Origin: Eulemur rufifrons
Lineage: Eukaryota; Chordata; Mammalia; Primates; Lemuridae
NCBI RefSeq assembly: GCF_041146395.1
Contig: NC_091010.1
Coordinates: forward strand, 50,736,001 to 50,800,000
Direction: 5' to 3'
DNA length: 64,000 nucleotides
Position 1 is the first letter of the stretch. The number at the start of each line of letters is the position of its first letter. Position numbers and translations under genes: made by a program. Below, in pieces: positions 44,830-56,474 of this stretch. Under the pieces are notes generated by a model. That model saw only the letters and a list, made by a program, of their open reading frames with translations, was not told the origin of the DNA and did not search any database.

Positions 44830-45744
44830 GCAATAAAATGGGAAGAAGAAGGGTGTGAGAATTGCAAAGGAAATTATTTGCAGAAATGATTGCCTATGGA
44901 AAAAATTTACAAACTCCTAAAACAAGAATTTTATGCATTACACATTACAAAGTGCCTAGCTGCCTAGTGAGTAGTTGTGAGGGTCAAGTGATGGTAATTT
45001 GTAAATCATAAAGTATTCTAGGTGTTTAAGCTGAGAAAGTAACGAAGTATTAGCTTTTCAAAGCATGGCTAATTGCGCTGCATCGCCTAGACCATAGTAA
45101 TGGGGTGATTTTTTGCAGAATGCTTAACTAAGATTCACCCAGCAGGCTCTACGAATATATTTTTTACCTGTTTCCTGTGTCATAGGAACCATTTCTCTAA
45201 GTAGATTACCCAGTTTTTGAAGACAGGGAGTTTCTTAAACTCCTTTTGGCAGCATGGGGAAGAGAAAGAGTGGCAAATAGGTTTTGTCTCGTGGTGGACT
45301 CTGATGGATTGGCCAGGCCTCTAGAGTCTGAATGCTGAGACCATCCAGGCCTGGAGGCATGAGTGCTGAGATGGCTCAGTGATGTCTGCCTCAGCAGAGG
45401 ACTGGGAAGTGGTGAGCTGGTCCCTAGACCGGGAATGACAGGTTTGAATCTCCACCGACAGTCAGAGACCCTGCCAGAGACTCCTCTTTTTAACATCTGA
45501 GACCTCTTTTCAGGCCTGTGGCAGCTCCTTGCTTTACCTTTATGTCCTTCTGACCCTACAGAACCCAGTCTTTTCTCTCTGCCTCAGACACAGGTCCTCT
45601 GTCCCCTGCACCTCCTCTCTCCATAGATGTGACTAGAGAGGGAGATGGTCTCTTTGCTCCACTCTTCCTCATAAACCCCATTCCCTATGGGCCCAACTAC
45701 ATGAAACCAGATGAATACTCACGTGGAGAAGTGAAAGGGTTACG
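44830..45744. other. Unique DNA, nothing recognised
   Basis: No repeat or exon is recognised. A 96-codon minus frame at 45206-45496 has no domain. Confidence 0.4.
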
Positions 45745-45960
45745 GCCCCTGACAAAGCTGTGTAGTCATAGAGCCAGTCCCTGGTTCCTAAATAGGTTAG
45801 CGGAGTTTCTGAACCCTCATCTCCTTATCTGTAAAATATGGGATAATGATTTTGACCTCTGGGGTTGCTGCGAGATTAAGTGATACATACTATATGGGAA
45901 AATGCCCACTCAGAGGCTGGTTGCACAGGAAGTATTCAGTCAACGCTGGTTCCTTCTCCC
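45745..45960 (+). repeat. MIR SINE
   Basis: 'ctcatctccttatctgtaaa', 'ggttgctgcgagattaagtg' and 'aagtattcagtcaacgctgg' are the forward MIR core and tail. Confidence 0.8.
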
Positions 45961-46109
45961 AGCCCTCTGTGCACTTTTTCAACAGTGCTGACGTAGGGTG
46001 GCGGCTGTGACTAGACAGCTTTCTTGGCATAGAATCTAGGTGACCTTCATACATACATCCTCATATTGGATGGGGAGAAAGAAAGACAATTATTTTATTT
46101 AACAAAAAC

Positions 46110-46350
46110 GACCAAGGCTCTTGTTCTGTGCCAGGTATAGTTTGAAGTACTTTATAAATATTAACTCACTTAATTTTCATAATAACTTTGTGAATTAGGT
46201 GCTATATCACAGATGAGGAAACTGAGCCACTGAGAAATTAAGTACACTGCCCAAGGTCACTCAGCTAGTAAGTGGCAGACCTCAGGGTCCCACCCAGGGA
46301 GTCCGGCTCCAGAGTCTGTGCTTTTAGCCCCCACACGATGTTGCCTCACC
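46110..46350 (-). repeat. MIR SINE, well preserved
   Basis: Nearly complete: 'tctgtgccaggtatagtttg', 'cagatgaggaaactgagcca', 'gcccaaggtcactcagctag' and 'gtccggctccagagtctgtg'. One of the least diverged MIRs in the window. Confidence 0.9.
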
Positions 46351-47095
46351 TAGGCCTGGGTGAAGGACTTGCCCTTTGGGGATAGAAATGTTAAGGATTT
46401 GCTTTGTTTCCTGGAGAATTCTTTATCTTCTGGATTTTCTGGAAGCAACATTTCTTCTTGACTCTGACATTATCAGCAGGGTTCCCCAAATGACCCAGGG
46501 GAAAGTCAGGATGAGAGAGTGGGGCATGAGACTGAGTCTGGGACCCATCCCTGGAAGCTGTTAAATCAGACCAGAGAGAACCACGCGTGTGAGGCCGTGG
46601 TCTGGCTGCTGTGGTATTCATGGGAGGAGCTGAGAAAATGGGAGAGTGCTGGTGGAATAGTGGATGCATGCACTAGGTACAGGGAAGAGTAAAACTCTCC
46701 ACTGTAATTTGAATTGTTTGCCAGAAATGACTCCCTCATTTCTGTGCCCTCCCCAAAGGTGCATATTGGCCTTCTGAGACATGACACGTTCTTCTATTAT
46801 TTTCTCTACCATATCTACCTATGGGGTTGATTTAATATAAATGTTACCTGTACTCCAGCAATATGGGTAAGATCCATTAATCCCTAAGTAATGACCTGTC
46901 AGGTTTTTAGTTTTTGAGGGTTTAGAAGAAGGATGCATAAAGTGGCTGTTCTTTAATTCACATTCCTTCAACATTTCTGGTGAATAGCTTCATATCTCCA
47001 AGCCCTCCTTGCCATCTAATTAAATGTGGTTATGACTCTTAACATCTTAGTTTCCAAGCTTAAGTATAAACCCTCTGACAGCTGATTCTGTGACT
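46351..47095. other. Unique DNA, nothing recognised
   Basis: Nothing recognised. Confidence 0.4.
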
Positions 47096-47157
47096 TATTT
47101 TGACACAGCTCAGGATTTACAAAGAGCAAATGATCAGTAAATACTTGTTGAATTAAT
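47096..47157 (+). repeat. L2 LINE 3' tip
   Basis: 'gatcagtaaatacttgttga' followed by 'attaatgggc' fits the L2 terminus. Confidence 0.6.
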
Positions 47158-47708
47158 GGGCAATGTTTGTATACTTATCTATGTTGGAGCAGGTGAGAAA
47201 ATGACCTCCCCAAGAGAGTGGTAGGGTGTGCTTTCTGAATCCCTGAGCAAGTGAAACGCTCCAAGGAGCCTTGGGATCTCTAGTTTACATGCTTAGTAAA
47301 GTTTCACTTTAAAATACAAGCAAAGCCTTATCTCCCAGGCCTGCAGAAATAACGCCTTTTGTAATGCTAACTCCAAGGGAGTTGGCTGTGCCACACTTTA
47401 AGGTTCTACTCTGAAAATGGGGCATCAACACTTCCCTTTAGAATTGTGCCCCTCCTTTCTCTCTCTCTCTCTCTCTCTTTTTAAATTTGCAAGGCTTTTA
47501 GAGCTTACTTGTAGTATAAAAGATGGCCAGTAGGTGCCGCTCTCTGTATCCTTTTACTACAGGCACAGCCCATCCTATTCCAGGGCAGGGCAGACTCAGG
47601 GACCTAGAACCCGGAGATTTAACTGGTTAAGCAGAATTAGTACTTGAGTCAAATGTTTTCTGAAAAGAAACCTCTAAATATATTCTCCTTGACCTGGGCC
47701 ATAACTGT
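47158..47708. other. Unique DNA with a CT run
   Basis: A (CT)n run of about 22 bases lies at 47457-47479; otherwise nothing recognised. Confidence 0.4.
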
Positions 47709-47895
47709 TAGAGCAGAGCATCTCAGGGCATGGTTCACAGGAGAACTGCCTTGCTTGTTAAAATTATCATCTCCTGAGCTCCAAAGTAGGTGTGCAGATT
47801 CAGAGTCCTTAGGGAAGGCACCATGAATCTGAACTGTTTTAGGAGCTCCCAGGAGATTCTTACATGCAATAAGGTTTGAGAATCATTTAGAGCAG
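47709..47895. mobile_element. MER5-like hAT MITE with perfect 8-bp target duplications
   Basis: The 8-base word 'tagagcag' lies at 47709-47716 and 47888-47895. Between them is a MER5-type MITE: 'tctcctgagctccaaagtag', 'tgtgcagattcagagtcctt', 'ctgaactgttttaggagct' and 'gtttgagaatcatt'. Confidence 0.85.
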
Positions 47896-49369
47896 TCACC
47901 CTTCCTTCTTCAGAGCTCCTAGGCACATTGGATTGGAGTTCCTCATAAGGAAGAAGAGAACAATTTTTGAGAAATCAGTTTATTATATTAAAAGAGTGTC
48001 CTACTTTCCCCCCTGTAAATTGTATTTTATTATGATGCAAGGTATATTTAAGGAGAAGTTGAGGTTGCGGTGGGGCCAGGGAAAATGGGAGGAGGAAAGA
48101 GAACAAAAAAATTAGAAGAAAAAAATGTATCTTTTTCTTTTCTATCAGTTTCCACGACAGTGTGGTATCCATGGCCACCAAACAGAGCACCTGCAATAAG
48201 TCACTGGGGCTCTTGAAGGAGATGGTGAAGTTTCATTCTCTTGTGGTGCTTATTAGTCATTCAGTGTTTGTTCAGCTTCTGCTGATGGAGAATTTGCTAT
48301 TCAAGGGCTTCACAAGTCAAGGGTCCCCCTCGTTCCCTCGAAGCCAATTTTCTATGCAAGAAGCATCTGCTTTCCCTGCCTAATTGGAGGCACTCCTCCT
48401 CCTGAGTGACACCGGAGTGACCTGTCGTGGAGACTCAGAGTACACAGAATGTGGACAAGTGCGTAAAGACCTGGGCACAGAGCGGGGGCAGAGGGCAGGG
48501 GCAGCGTGTGGCGCTGGCTACACAAGCAGAATCCAAATGGCCTTAGCGAGTGGCTCCACCTTCCAGCACCCTCTCTGCAGACTAAGGACGCCAGGCTTCA
48601 CTTCTTTTCTTCCTTGCCTCTGTGTCTCCTCTCTCCGCCCCTCTCTCTTCCAAACCTTCCACCTCTCCTGTTTTCATGAGTGACAGAAGAGAGACTAAAA
48701 GAACTGCCAATTTACTTGCACTTAAGAAAGTGGAGTTTTTATGTGGTGTGAGAAATGTTGTGTCCTCACCAGGGATGAGGGAGTCACCTGATCGTGGGCT
48801 CTTTACATCTCCACAGGGAAGGGCAGAGTGAGCGGGACAAATGCCCCCTCCCAGGGGCTTGGACTGCTGCATGCTGGGTCCCTGTCAGCCCACAGTCACA
48901 GGGAAAGCCAGGGGGAGGCCACTGCACGGGGCTGGCTCTGGAGGCCGTCCCAGGTACTGTGCCCACAGGAGTGCTGACAGCCACTTCTATTTCTGGGAAC
49001 AGCTTCAGAACACAAGTATCTGAGGAAATATTTGGAGGGCCACAGTGGACATTCCTGCCCCTTGGGTCAAGGCCGGCCATGGTCCTTGCTCTGGGGAACG
49101 TGCCCAGGTGTGGGGAGATGCCTGCTAAGTACGGAGCCCAACGCGACATTCAGTGTTGGATGGAAAAGGTTGACAGGCATTACTGGGGTCCCATTCTGGT
49201 ATCTCGAGGGAGTTGGGGGGGGTGTTTAAGACTTGTTGGAGCTGGGGGAGACCCACCAAGAATTGGCACCCAGCCCTGGGAGGTCTGCGCAGAGCCAGGG
49301 CCGGGTGTCTGCCTGTGGTGTTGGCAGTGGGGCTGCCAGGGACACCACTGGCTCGGGGTCTTAGGTCCC
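47896..49369. other. About 1.5 kb, GC-rich in its second half, nothing recognised
   Basis: 48400-49370 is GC-rich and holds the 213-codon open frame 48794-49435, whose predicted protein shows no domain, and whose end runs into a MIR. I do not call a gene. There is no CpG-dense island. Confidence 0.4.
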
Positions 49370-49465
49370 CTGTGTCTGCCTGTGATCTTAAATAGGTCTT
49401 TCCCTCTGTGTCTCAGCTCCTTACCTGTGAAATGAAGGGTTTGGGCTTGCTGAGCCCTGCGTCTT
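49370..49465 (+). repeat. MIR SINE fragment
   Basis: 'tgtgtctcagctccttacct' and 'gtgaaatgaagggtttgg' follow the forward MIR core. Confidence 0.65.
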
Positions 49466-49647
49466 GACGTGCTCTTATAAATTATAAGCTTTGGTCAGAT
49501 GGCTTTCCTTTTAGGGGCCATTTGGGATAATGCTAATGATAACTGTTACAGCAGTGTTAGCCGCCCAGAGGTGAAATAGGCTTCCTGTGAGGCGGTGAAC
49601 TCCTTGTCACCAGGGGTATTCAGGCAGTCTCCAAAGAACACTTGTGA

Positions 49648-49760
49648 GTGACGGCTTCATCCGGATCATCTAATTCCTAAAAGATTAGATTCCTGGGCCC
49701 AGAGACTCCAGTTTGGCAGGCTTGGGTGGGACCTGGGAATGTGCCTGGAGAGCGAGTCCG
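49648..49760. repeat. MER5-like MITE fragment
   Basis: 'agattcctgggcccagagac' and 'ggtgggacctgggaatgtg' match the MER5A interior. Confidence 0.6.
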
Positions 49761-50038
49761 GATGGATGTTCTGCTGTGGAGGGTCCGGGAAGCTGGGGAC
49801 CCCGTACACTGCACCCCACTGGACGTTCACACAGCACACGGGCCAGGTAAAGGTTCTGAGAAATCTGACGGAGAAGGAATCCAGTTGATTCTGATTAACT
49901 CAGCGTTTCCCAAGCTGAGTGTGGGACTTCATGGTGTGTGAGGAGGAGAGGGTGACTCCGGTGTTGAGGCTACAGCATCAGTTCCAGAAAGCGCCGTGGT
50001 GACGCCGCTTTTGTGGGTTCACTGCATGTCATGGGAGG

Positions 50039-50381
50039 ATCTGGGGCAGCACTGTTCAGTAGAAACACAATGAGTCACATATACGTTTAAAGTTTTCTAG
50101 TAACTACATTACAAAGTAAAAAGAAAACAGGTAAAATTATTTTTATTAATAACAGTTTATTTTACTTAACCTAGAATAACCAAAGTATTTAAACATATAA
50201 CCAATATATTAAGGTGATTTTCGCACTGTTTTTTTCCTACTATGCCTTTTGAATCGGGCATGTATTTTACGCTTACAGTCCATCTCAACTAGGACTGGCC
50301 ACGATCCAAGTGCTCGATAGCCACTCAGGGCCGGTAACGGGGTTACTGGTGGGGACTGTATTGGACAGTGCAGATCTGTGA
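50039..50381. mobile_element. hAT-type MITE, second copy of the 8.8-kb family
   Basis: About 327 bases (50047-50373). It starts 'cagcactgttcagtagaaac' and ends 'gtattggacagtgcag', and shares its interior with 8844-9160 (for example 'ttttctagtaac' and 'catctcaactaggactggcc'). The flanks 'atctgggg' and 'atctgtga' match at 6 of 8 bases. Confidence 0.8.
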
Positions 50382-50385
50382 GATG

Positions 50386-50541
50386 TTTCTCAATGTGTGA
50401 CCAAAACTCAGCAACAGCAGCAGCACCTGGGAGCTTGTTAGAAAGGCAGAAGCTCAGGCCCCACCGCTTCTACTGGTTTATAATTTGCATTTACCACCGT
50501 CCTGGAAGACTCTGTGCATGAAATTGAGAAGCGCTGTGTTA
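50386..50541. repeat. MER5-like hAT MITE
   Basis: 'gatgtttctcaatgtgtgac', 'cagcacctgggagcttgtta', 'agaagctcaggccccaccgc' and 'gaaattgagaagcgctgtg'. It begins only 13 bases after the previous MITE. Confidence 0.75.
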
Positions 50542-51829
50542 GATGACCTCTCCTCCAAATCCTGTTCCTTAAATTGGACGTGATTAACCAAGTAGTGCTG
50601 ATATGAGAAACAGGGCCCCACGTGCAGGAACAGAAGTGGTTTGGCACATGGAATTGGAATCGCCGCTTGGCCCCTCACCCTGTAAAGGGCCCTGGGATTC
50701 CTGGGCGAAGGACGGACACATCACACTGTAATGAACTGTAATTTGAATCTCGGCCAGGGGTGATCCCTGGGCCCTAAGTGTGCTGGCTCTTACAGGGCTC
50801 TGCAGCTGCTGAGACAGAGCCTAGCCAGGCAGTGGGAGGCCCCTGAGCATGAGGTGCTGTCTTTCTGCACACAAATGGCCTCCCCTTTCTCCCTGTCACT
50901 GTGCCCTGAAAGTAAAATCCCATGAATTCCTCCTAGATAGAGGGAGCAGAGTGTGGGTGCAAGAGCCAACACACTGAAAGGGTAAGGGATAGTCCGGGAC
51001 CACAAGGGATCTTAGACAGCATGTCATGCATGCCACAGGGGCTGGCTGACCCCATCCTGAGCAACCTGCATTGTGCTCCCTGCCATGAGAAGGGCCCTTG
51101 GAGAGGGGAAGTGAGTTGTCAGAGGCTCTGTCCTCTGCTCCCCAGAGCCCCAGCTGTGGCCATTCCCACCTTCCTCTGGGCTCAGTGTTCCCACTGTTGT
51201 CTTTCTGTGCTGGTCTCCTCAGAGGGTTTTCCTGGTACACTCATTCCCTGGGCTAGGAATGTGTACCTGGGTGGGGGGCAGGGGCTAGCACCTAGGCTAA
51301 GACTTGTGTTTCTCCAGGTGAGGTTTGGCTGTGAGGATGCCCCCAGGGTGGACATCCTTGGCCTTGCCGTCTGGACAGGAACACTCCCTGCTTGTCACCT
51401 CCACCTCTTTCCGGAATCCTCTGCCACTCTGTCCTGCAGGGAGCCTCTTAGAAACTCTGCCCGTCTCTGTCATGCAGCAGGGGCAGCTGGGCAAGGACCT
51501 GTGCTCGCACGCTCTCCCGCCCTCACCTCTCCCACACTGGGCCCTTTGGCCCTGGTTTTAGCACGGGTCCTGGGATCCAGCTTCCTTCTCTATTCCCTGG
51601 TGTCTCTGTCATTGAGTCCAGGGAAGGAGCCTGAGCTATTCCACCAGGTTGTCTGGAGCTGAAGCTCAGCCATCTTCTTGTCATTCTTAACAGCGTCTGC
51701 TAGGTACTTTGGGGACTGGGGGCGGGGGGGTGGGGGTTGTGGGCCCAATCAAGCTTTTCCTTTTTCTCTCTCAGATTCACTTATTGCCCCACCAGCTCTA
51801 TGCCCCCATTCCCTCGGACTCACCCTGTG
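50542..51829. other. About 1.3 kb of GC-rich unique DNA
   Basis: A 213-codon open frame (51021-51662) runs here; its predicted product is low in recognisable features and ends near a G-rich tract. No splice-flanked exon pattern is evident. No gene is called. Confidence 0.4.
51711..51736 (+). other. G-quadruplex motif
   Basis: Four G runs of 4, 5, 7 and 5 bases separated by 'act', 'c' and 't'. This fits the classical quadruplex pattern with short loops. Confidence 0.75.
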
Positions 51830-52050
51830 TTCCTCTGATCCAGCCTCCCCCTGTCCTCAAAAGATGCCATGCTCACTGCCATCCTGGTGCCTTTGTTATC
51901 AGCCAGGAAAGACTCTCCCCTGCACTTCTCCAAATCCTGCTTGCCCTTGAGGGCTCAGCTCTATTCTCATTTCTTCCTGAAAGCCTTTCTGATCACTCCA
52001 GGCCTTACCAGTCTCTTTCTATACCAGACTTCTGTTGTACTGACGTGGTC
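51830..52050 (+). repeat. L2 LINE fragment
   Basis: 'cttgagggctcagctctatt', 'ttcctgaaagcctttctgat' and 'cactccaggccttacc' are L2-type end-of-ORF sequence. Confidence 0.6.
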
Positions 52051-52084
52051 CTTGGATGAGTCAAAAACCACATTTTGACACATA

Positions 52085-52400
52085 GTATGAGTCAAGGGAA
52101 ATGCTGAGGACACAGAGATGAACTAGATGGCCGTGACCTCTGCCTTACCATCTAGGGAGGAAGATGCACACAGTAAACCGTTACTGATAATTAGTAAATT
52201 AATTGCGAATATGAATGCACTGGAAGAAGGCGTGCTGGGTGTGGTGGGAGTGTCTCTCAGGAAGACTTAACCTCAGGCAAGGCTTCCTGAAGTAGCAGCA
52301 GCATTTAACATGAGATTGAAGTAGTGGATATCTAAGCGAAGCAGCAGCACACCGGTGAGCCCCAAGGCAGGAGGACGTCAGTGAGGCTGGACAGGTGAAG
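52085..52400 (-). repeat. L2 LINE 3' region, antisense
   Basis: 'tgctgaggacacagagatga', 'ccatctagggaggaagatg', 'caaggcttcctgaagtagca' and 'catttaacatgagattgaa' follow the reverse L2. Confidence 0.75.
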
Positions 52401-52439
52401 AGGTGGAATCGCAAGACCATGGCAAAGGCATGGCCTTGC

Positions 52440-52570
52440 CCTGCAGCATGCCATTCTCTTGCATTGTGCTGTGTGTATTAGCCTTTCCTTGTCCTCCTAC
52501 TTAGGCTCTGAGTTCCTTGCAGGCAGGGCCTGTACCTAGAACCCTCCGGTTCCTTCCCGGCAGCAGTGGT
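52440..52570 (+). repeat. L2 LINE 3'-end fragment
   Basis: 'aggctctgagttccttgcag' and 'gcagggcctgtacctagaac' are forward L2 3' UTR. Confidence 0.65.
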
Positions 52571-52844
52571 GTGCTGTTGCCTAGTGACTTTGGGAGCTGA
52601 TTGATAAATTTTCAGAAGTTTTGTGAGCTGGTTAATGCACATCGGTTGTTGGACATTGGCCATGATGAGACTATTTACACTATGGAAATTGGTGAATGCT
52701 ATAAATCTGGGCTCTTTTATTTTTCCTTTGAGTGGGCCGGTGTGGAAACATTTAGCAGCACAGCACTGCCCACGGCACAGCGCCGGGCGTCCAGAGCCGG
52801 AGGCGGCGGGATGGAGAGGAAGGAACTCGGAATAGGGGGGCAGA

Positions 52845-52915
52845 CACTCGCTGGCCAAGTTATTTAGCTTCTCTGAGCTTCGGCTTCCTCCTTTATTAAA
52901 TGGGATATTGAAACA
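52845..52915 (+). repeat. MIR SINE fragment
   Basis: 'gccaagttatttagcttctc' and 'cctcctttattaaatggga' follow the MIR core. Confidence 0.65.
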
Positions 52916-53769
52916 CTTGAAAGAAGGGATATGAAAAATGAGAGACAGGAGCTGTTCAGACTATAGGTTGGACAAACAGTCCATGCTGGTTTCCTCTATC
53001 TCTCAGTTACCCAAGTGTCCTCAAGAACTGGAAATATCTATTCTCTGTCCCTTTTGAATTGTTTTTAAGTATAGTTTTAAATTTTACCTGGAACATACAA
53101 TATTCTCTGTCGTGTTTAATTTCACAAGCCATCTCCCATTCTTTCTGGAAGAAAGTGGGGTGTGTGCCTTCCTATCAAGCATAAACTCCGTGAATAATTG
53201 TTCTGTTGGCTCACAATCCCCTCCACACCCTCCTCTGCCCACCCTGAAGCTCAGAGCTCTTGGCTTTTGACTGAGCAGACCATCCCAGCCCTTCCCCGGG
53301 ACAGCAGCAGGAGGTTCTGCTGGCTCTCGGAGGCTCTCTGAGATGGGTGACTCGATTCTGCGAGGCCTTACTGTTAGACCCCCGTGCCCCAGAGGGCATG
53401 TGGCTGAGGGCAGCCCCGTCTTTCTCTGCATCCTGTGTTGATGTCGCCATTTCTCCAGGAAGAGAGAGGCCAGTGTTGTCCCTCGCAGGGTGCCCGCCGT
53501 GTGTTGGTTATTTAAGGATAATATTTCTGGCAGTGGAGCAAACGAGGCGGGAAATGGCTTTTGCGGGTGATTAAATGCTGAGATGATGTGGCAGCTTCCG
53601 TCTGTGGCCCTGAGTCCCAATTACCTGACAAGAAAGATAGATGTGACCAACACTTCCTACTCAAGCCTTGGTTCTGAGGGCTGTAGGTCGTGAGAAATGA
53701 CACCCAGGACATACAGAACTGGGATCCGAGAACAAAAAGGGGACGAGGAGGGATCAGCATGGGATCTGG
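52916..53769. other. Unique DNA, nothing recognised
   Basis: A 178-codon minus-strand open frame (53084-53620) has no recognisable domain; I do not call it. Confidence 0.4.
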
Positions 53770-53912
53770 TCCTGTGATGGCCATAACTTGATGCCCGACC
53801 TTGAGCAAGTCATTTTCCATTTGCACCTTAGTTTACCTCTCCGTAAAAGGATGGGCTTGAACTAGATGGTTTCCAAAGTCCCTCTCAGCACTGAGAGTCT
53901 GTGATTTTTATG
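53770..53912 (+). repeat. MIR/MIR3-type SINE
   Basis: 'gcccgaccttgagcaagtca', 'ttgaactagatggtttccaa' and 'gagagtctgtgatttttat' are the forward core followed by a CORE-SINE-type tail. Confidence 0.7.
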
Positions 53913-54174
53913 AACTTCACCAACGAGCAGAGACATTCCTATTTAGACTTGTTTTATGTTCTAATTCCCAGGGACATATTTCTAGTGGACTGTACTCCAG
54001 AGACTCTAATTATTTCTTGTTAGTCAAGAATAATTTTAACAAGCAGCAGTAAGCTATGAGGCGCCTGGTATGTGTGTGTGTGCGCTCAATTTTAGAGTGT
54101 TCTGGGAATTGAGTTTAACTCAACAAGCCATTTATCGAGTGTTCACTCTTGGGATGAAGTATGGTGTTCCTGAT
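53913..54174. other. Unique DNA
   Basis: A short GT patch lies near 54071; otherwise nothing recognised. Confidence 0.4.
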
Positions 54175-54400
54175 GCGGCTGTGGGATTTGGAGTTGAAAA
54201 CCTGATTTTCAGTCTGAGATTTTCTGTTTGTTAGCTGTGGCCTTGGGCACATAGTGACTTAAGGTCTCTGCATCTCAGTTTCTTCACCAATAAAATGGGG
54301 ACAGAAAAAAATCCCTTTTTCATTGAGGAATAAATGAGTGTCTGTATAGAACATGCAGTACAATGTTTGAGGCACGGAAATGCTCAATAACTGTTATCCC
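54175..54400 (+). repeat. MIR SINE
   Basis: 'ggccttgggcacatagtgac', 'catctcagtttcttcacca', 'ataaaatggggacagaaaaa' and 'aatgctcaataactgttatc' run through core and tail. Confidence 0.85.
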
Positions 54401-54404
54401 TTTC

Positions 54405-54500
54405 TGTATAGTAGGTGCCAGGCCCTGGTCGGGTGTTAGGAGGACAAAGATGTATGTAAGTCAGGGACTTCCTGCCCGAAGGACACTTGCTGACGTTAGG
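54405..54500 (-). repeat. L2 LINE 3' tip
   Basis: 'gtaggtgccaggccctggtc' and 'gtcagggacttcctgcc' fit the reverse L2 end. Confidence 0.55.
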
Positions 54501-54984
54501 CTCACAGGCACCCAGTGTGTGGCGGGGCCTCTGATCTTGGCTGCAAGAGAAGAGATGTTCAGCTCATAGAGTCTTGAAATAGCAAGCCAGTGTGCTCCTG
54601 GTGACAATCGGGAAATGGAAATACAGTGCAGCTGGGGCCAGTTCTGTAAAGACAGAATGACAGACTTCACCACTGCTTTGGGTTTGGGGATGGCTTTTAG
54701 ACCGTCCCTCTTGGCAGCGCCATACTTGGAATCTTCCAGACAGAACATCATTGGCATCTGTGTTTCCAGAGCTGGCCTTTTGCCATGGGGGTGGAATTCT
54801 ACAGCTTATAAAGAACAGCCCCTGAAAGCCAGGGGTTTCTTGTTTTTCTGGGAGACAGACTGTGCTCACTTGAACAGCAAGAAGGTAGAAGCAGAGATGT
54901 GTCATTGCTTCTGACCCCTGGCAAGTGCTTGATACTGTGGCACTTTCCCTCCACCCTCCTCTCCTTCCTTTTTTCTCTCATTAA
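54501..54984. other. Unique DNA, nothing recognised
   Basis: Open frames of about 100 codons overlap on both strands; no domain or exon is recognised. Confidence 0.4.
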
Positions 54985-55260
54985 AGAAGCAGTTGTTGAA
55001 CACTTGTTGGTGTCACGCACTAAGGGTCTCGAAGTGAGGGAACCTGGTACTTACCTCTGGAAGATTCCAGTCTGACTGGGGAGACAGACATGTAAACCAA
55101 GACGCAAAGTATGTCAGGTGCTAAGGAGGCTGGGAGGGGTAGAGGAGGTGCAAGGTAAGTATGATGCCACCTGGAGGTGAGGGACCTGTGACTTCATGAA
55201 GGCATTTGCAGAAAGGGTTTCTGTGGTCTGGGGAGATTTTCTGGAGGAGGTGAGGCCTGT
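54985..55260 (-). repeat. L2 LINE 3' region
   Basis: 'cagttgttgaacacttgttg', 'ctggggagacagacatgtaa', 'gtatgtcaggtgctaagga' and 'ctggggagattttctggagg' follow the reverse L2. Confidence 0.75.
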
Positions 55261-56185
55261 GGTATTTACTAACGTCTTCCTTCAGACCATGGAGCTATTC
55301 CCTAACACTCCCCAAGGTTGGGGAATTCTTAAGTCTATTTTGAGTTCTTTCCGCCGGGCCAGCTCAAATGTTGCCAGACATTGCAAGGGTTGTTGGGGTT
55401 GGCAGGAAGCCCTCATCTGAAAGTCAATTACATTTGCCTTTTGAAAATGGGACAAGACATTTATGCTTAATATTTGGGTATTTTTGTTGTTGGCTTTTTT
55501 AAAACATTTTTTTTTCAGGTCACACTCTGCTAGTGAAATATGATTAATTCCAAATGGAATTAAGTGTCTGTTGTGTGTGGAATACCCTTGCCAAATAATT
55601 ACATCAAATGTAGTTTGAAAGGAAGGTTACCTTTTTATCTTTTCTCAAAGGGCAGTCCAGAATCCAAACCTACTCTGTGCCCACCTCTGAGAGCCACCTA
55701 CAACCTTTCCTCAGGTCTGTACCTGAGATTGCTGTATCAGCTCATCCCTCTCCAAGAACCAGGGTCAGGAAAATTGTAATTCTCAGAGAACTTTTCTGTA
55801 TCATCTTCACTGAGGGTATCAGCTTTAATAAAAATAAAAGTACCTGAGCTTTTTCAGCAGCAGGGAAAAAAGAAATAAAACTTAACAAAGCCCTGCAAAG
55901 TTCCTCTTTGCTATATGACAACAGGGAGAGAGAGAGGAGGGGAAAGGGGGACACCAGGGAGAGATTGAGCTGCTTCTAGAGTGAAGGAGAGAGATGGGGT
56001 GGTGGTGGGGAGACACTTTTGGGGACATCCCACATGCCCAGGTCATAGTGCCACCTCTGGCACTTGCAGATGTCTGTGGCTGTTTTCTTCTTCCTCGAGC
56101 CCAGGGACAAGCTTCCTTTTGGCCTCACCTTCTCATGGTTGAGAGAGTTGGCTGGGAATGGTCTCACCTTTGAGGAACTCAGAAC
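55261..56185. other. Unique DNA, nothing recognised
   Basis: No repeat or exon is recognised. Confidence 0.4.
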
Positions 56186-56300
56186 TTGAGGGGACCCTAG
56201 AGATATTCCTGTTTAACTTAATGATTTTGCAAATGAGGAAACTGAGACCCAGATGAGGGAGGTTCAACAGCTACTCACTATCTGCTGACAAGTGCGTGCA
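56186..56300 (-). repeat. MIR SINE fragment
   Basis: 'tgcaaatgaggaaactgaga' and 'aacttaatgattt' upstream give the MIR core. Confidence 0.65.
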
Positions 56301-56474
56301 TGATCTGCCCCAGCTACACACCGAGCTGGAGGTGCACTTCCTTCCCAGACTGTGGGCTCCCCACTGCCCCGTTCCCAGTCCATGAGCTCAGTGAGGGGTG
56401 TGAACAGAGCCAAGGCTGGGACTTCGGCAGGCAGTGACTTGCCTTCATAGTCTGTCCTTTTCTATCCGCCATCT

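Noticed and set aside
48794..49435. 213-codon open frame on the plus strand
   Set aside because: No recognised domain, GC-rich composition that lengthens chance frames, several overlapping frames in the same region, and its 3' end runs into a MIR fragment.
51021..51662. Second 213-codon open frame on the plus strand
   Set aside because: No domain, and no exon or promoter context; low AT content explains the length. RNA evidence would be needed to reconsider it.
51830..52570. Alternating forward and reverse L2 pieces as a designed inverted repeat
   Set aside because: The pieces come from different parts of L2 and are diverged, so they would not pair well; independent old insertions explain them.
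53084..53620. 178-codon open frame on the minus strand
   Set aside because: The predicted protein resembles nothing and other frames overlap it; probably chance.
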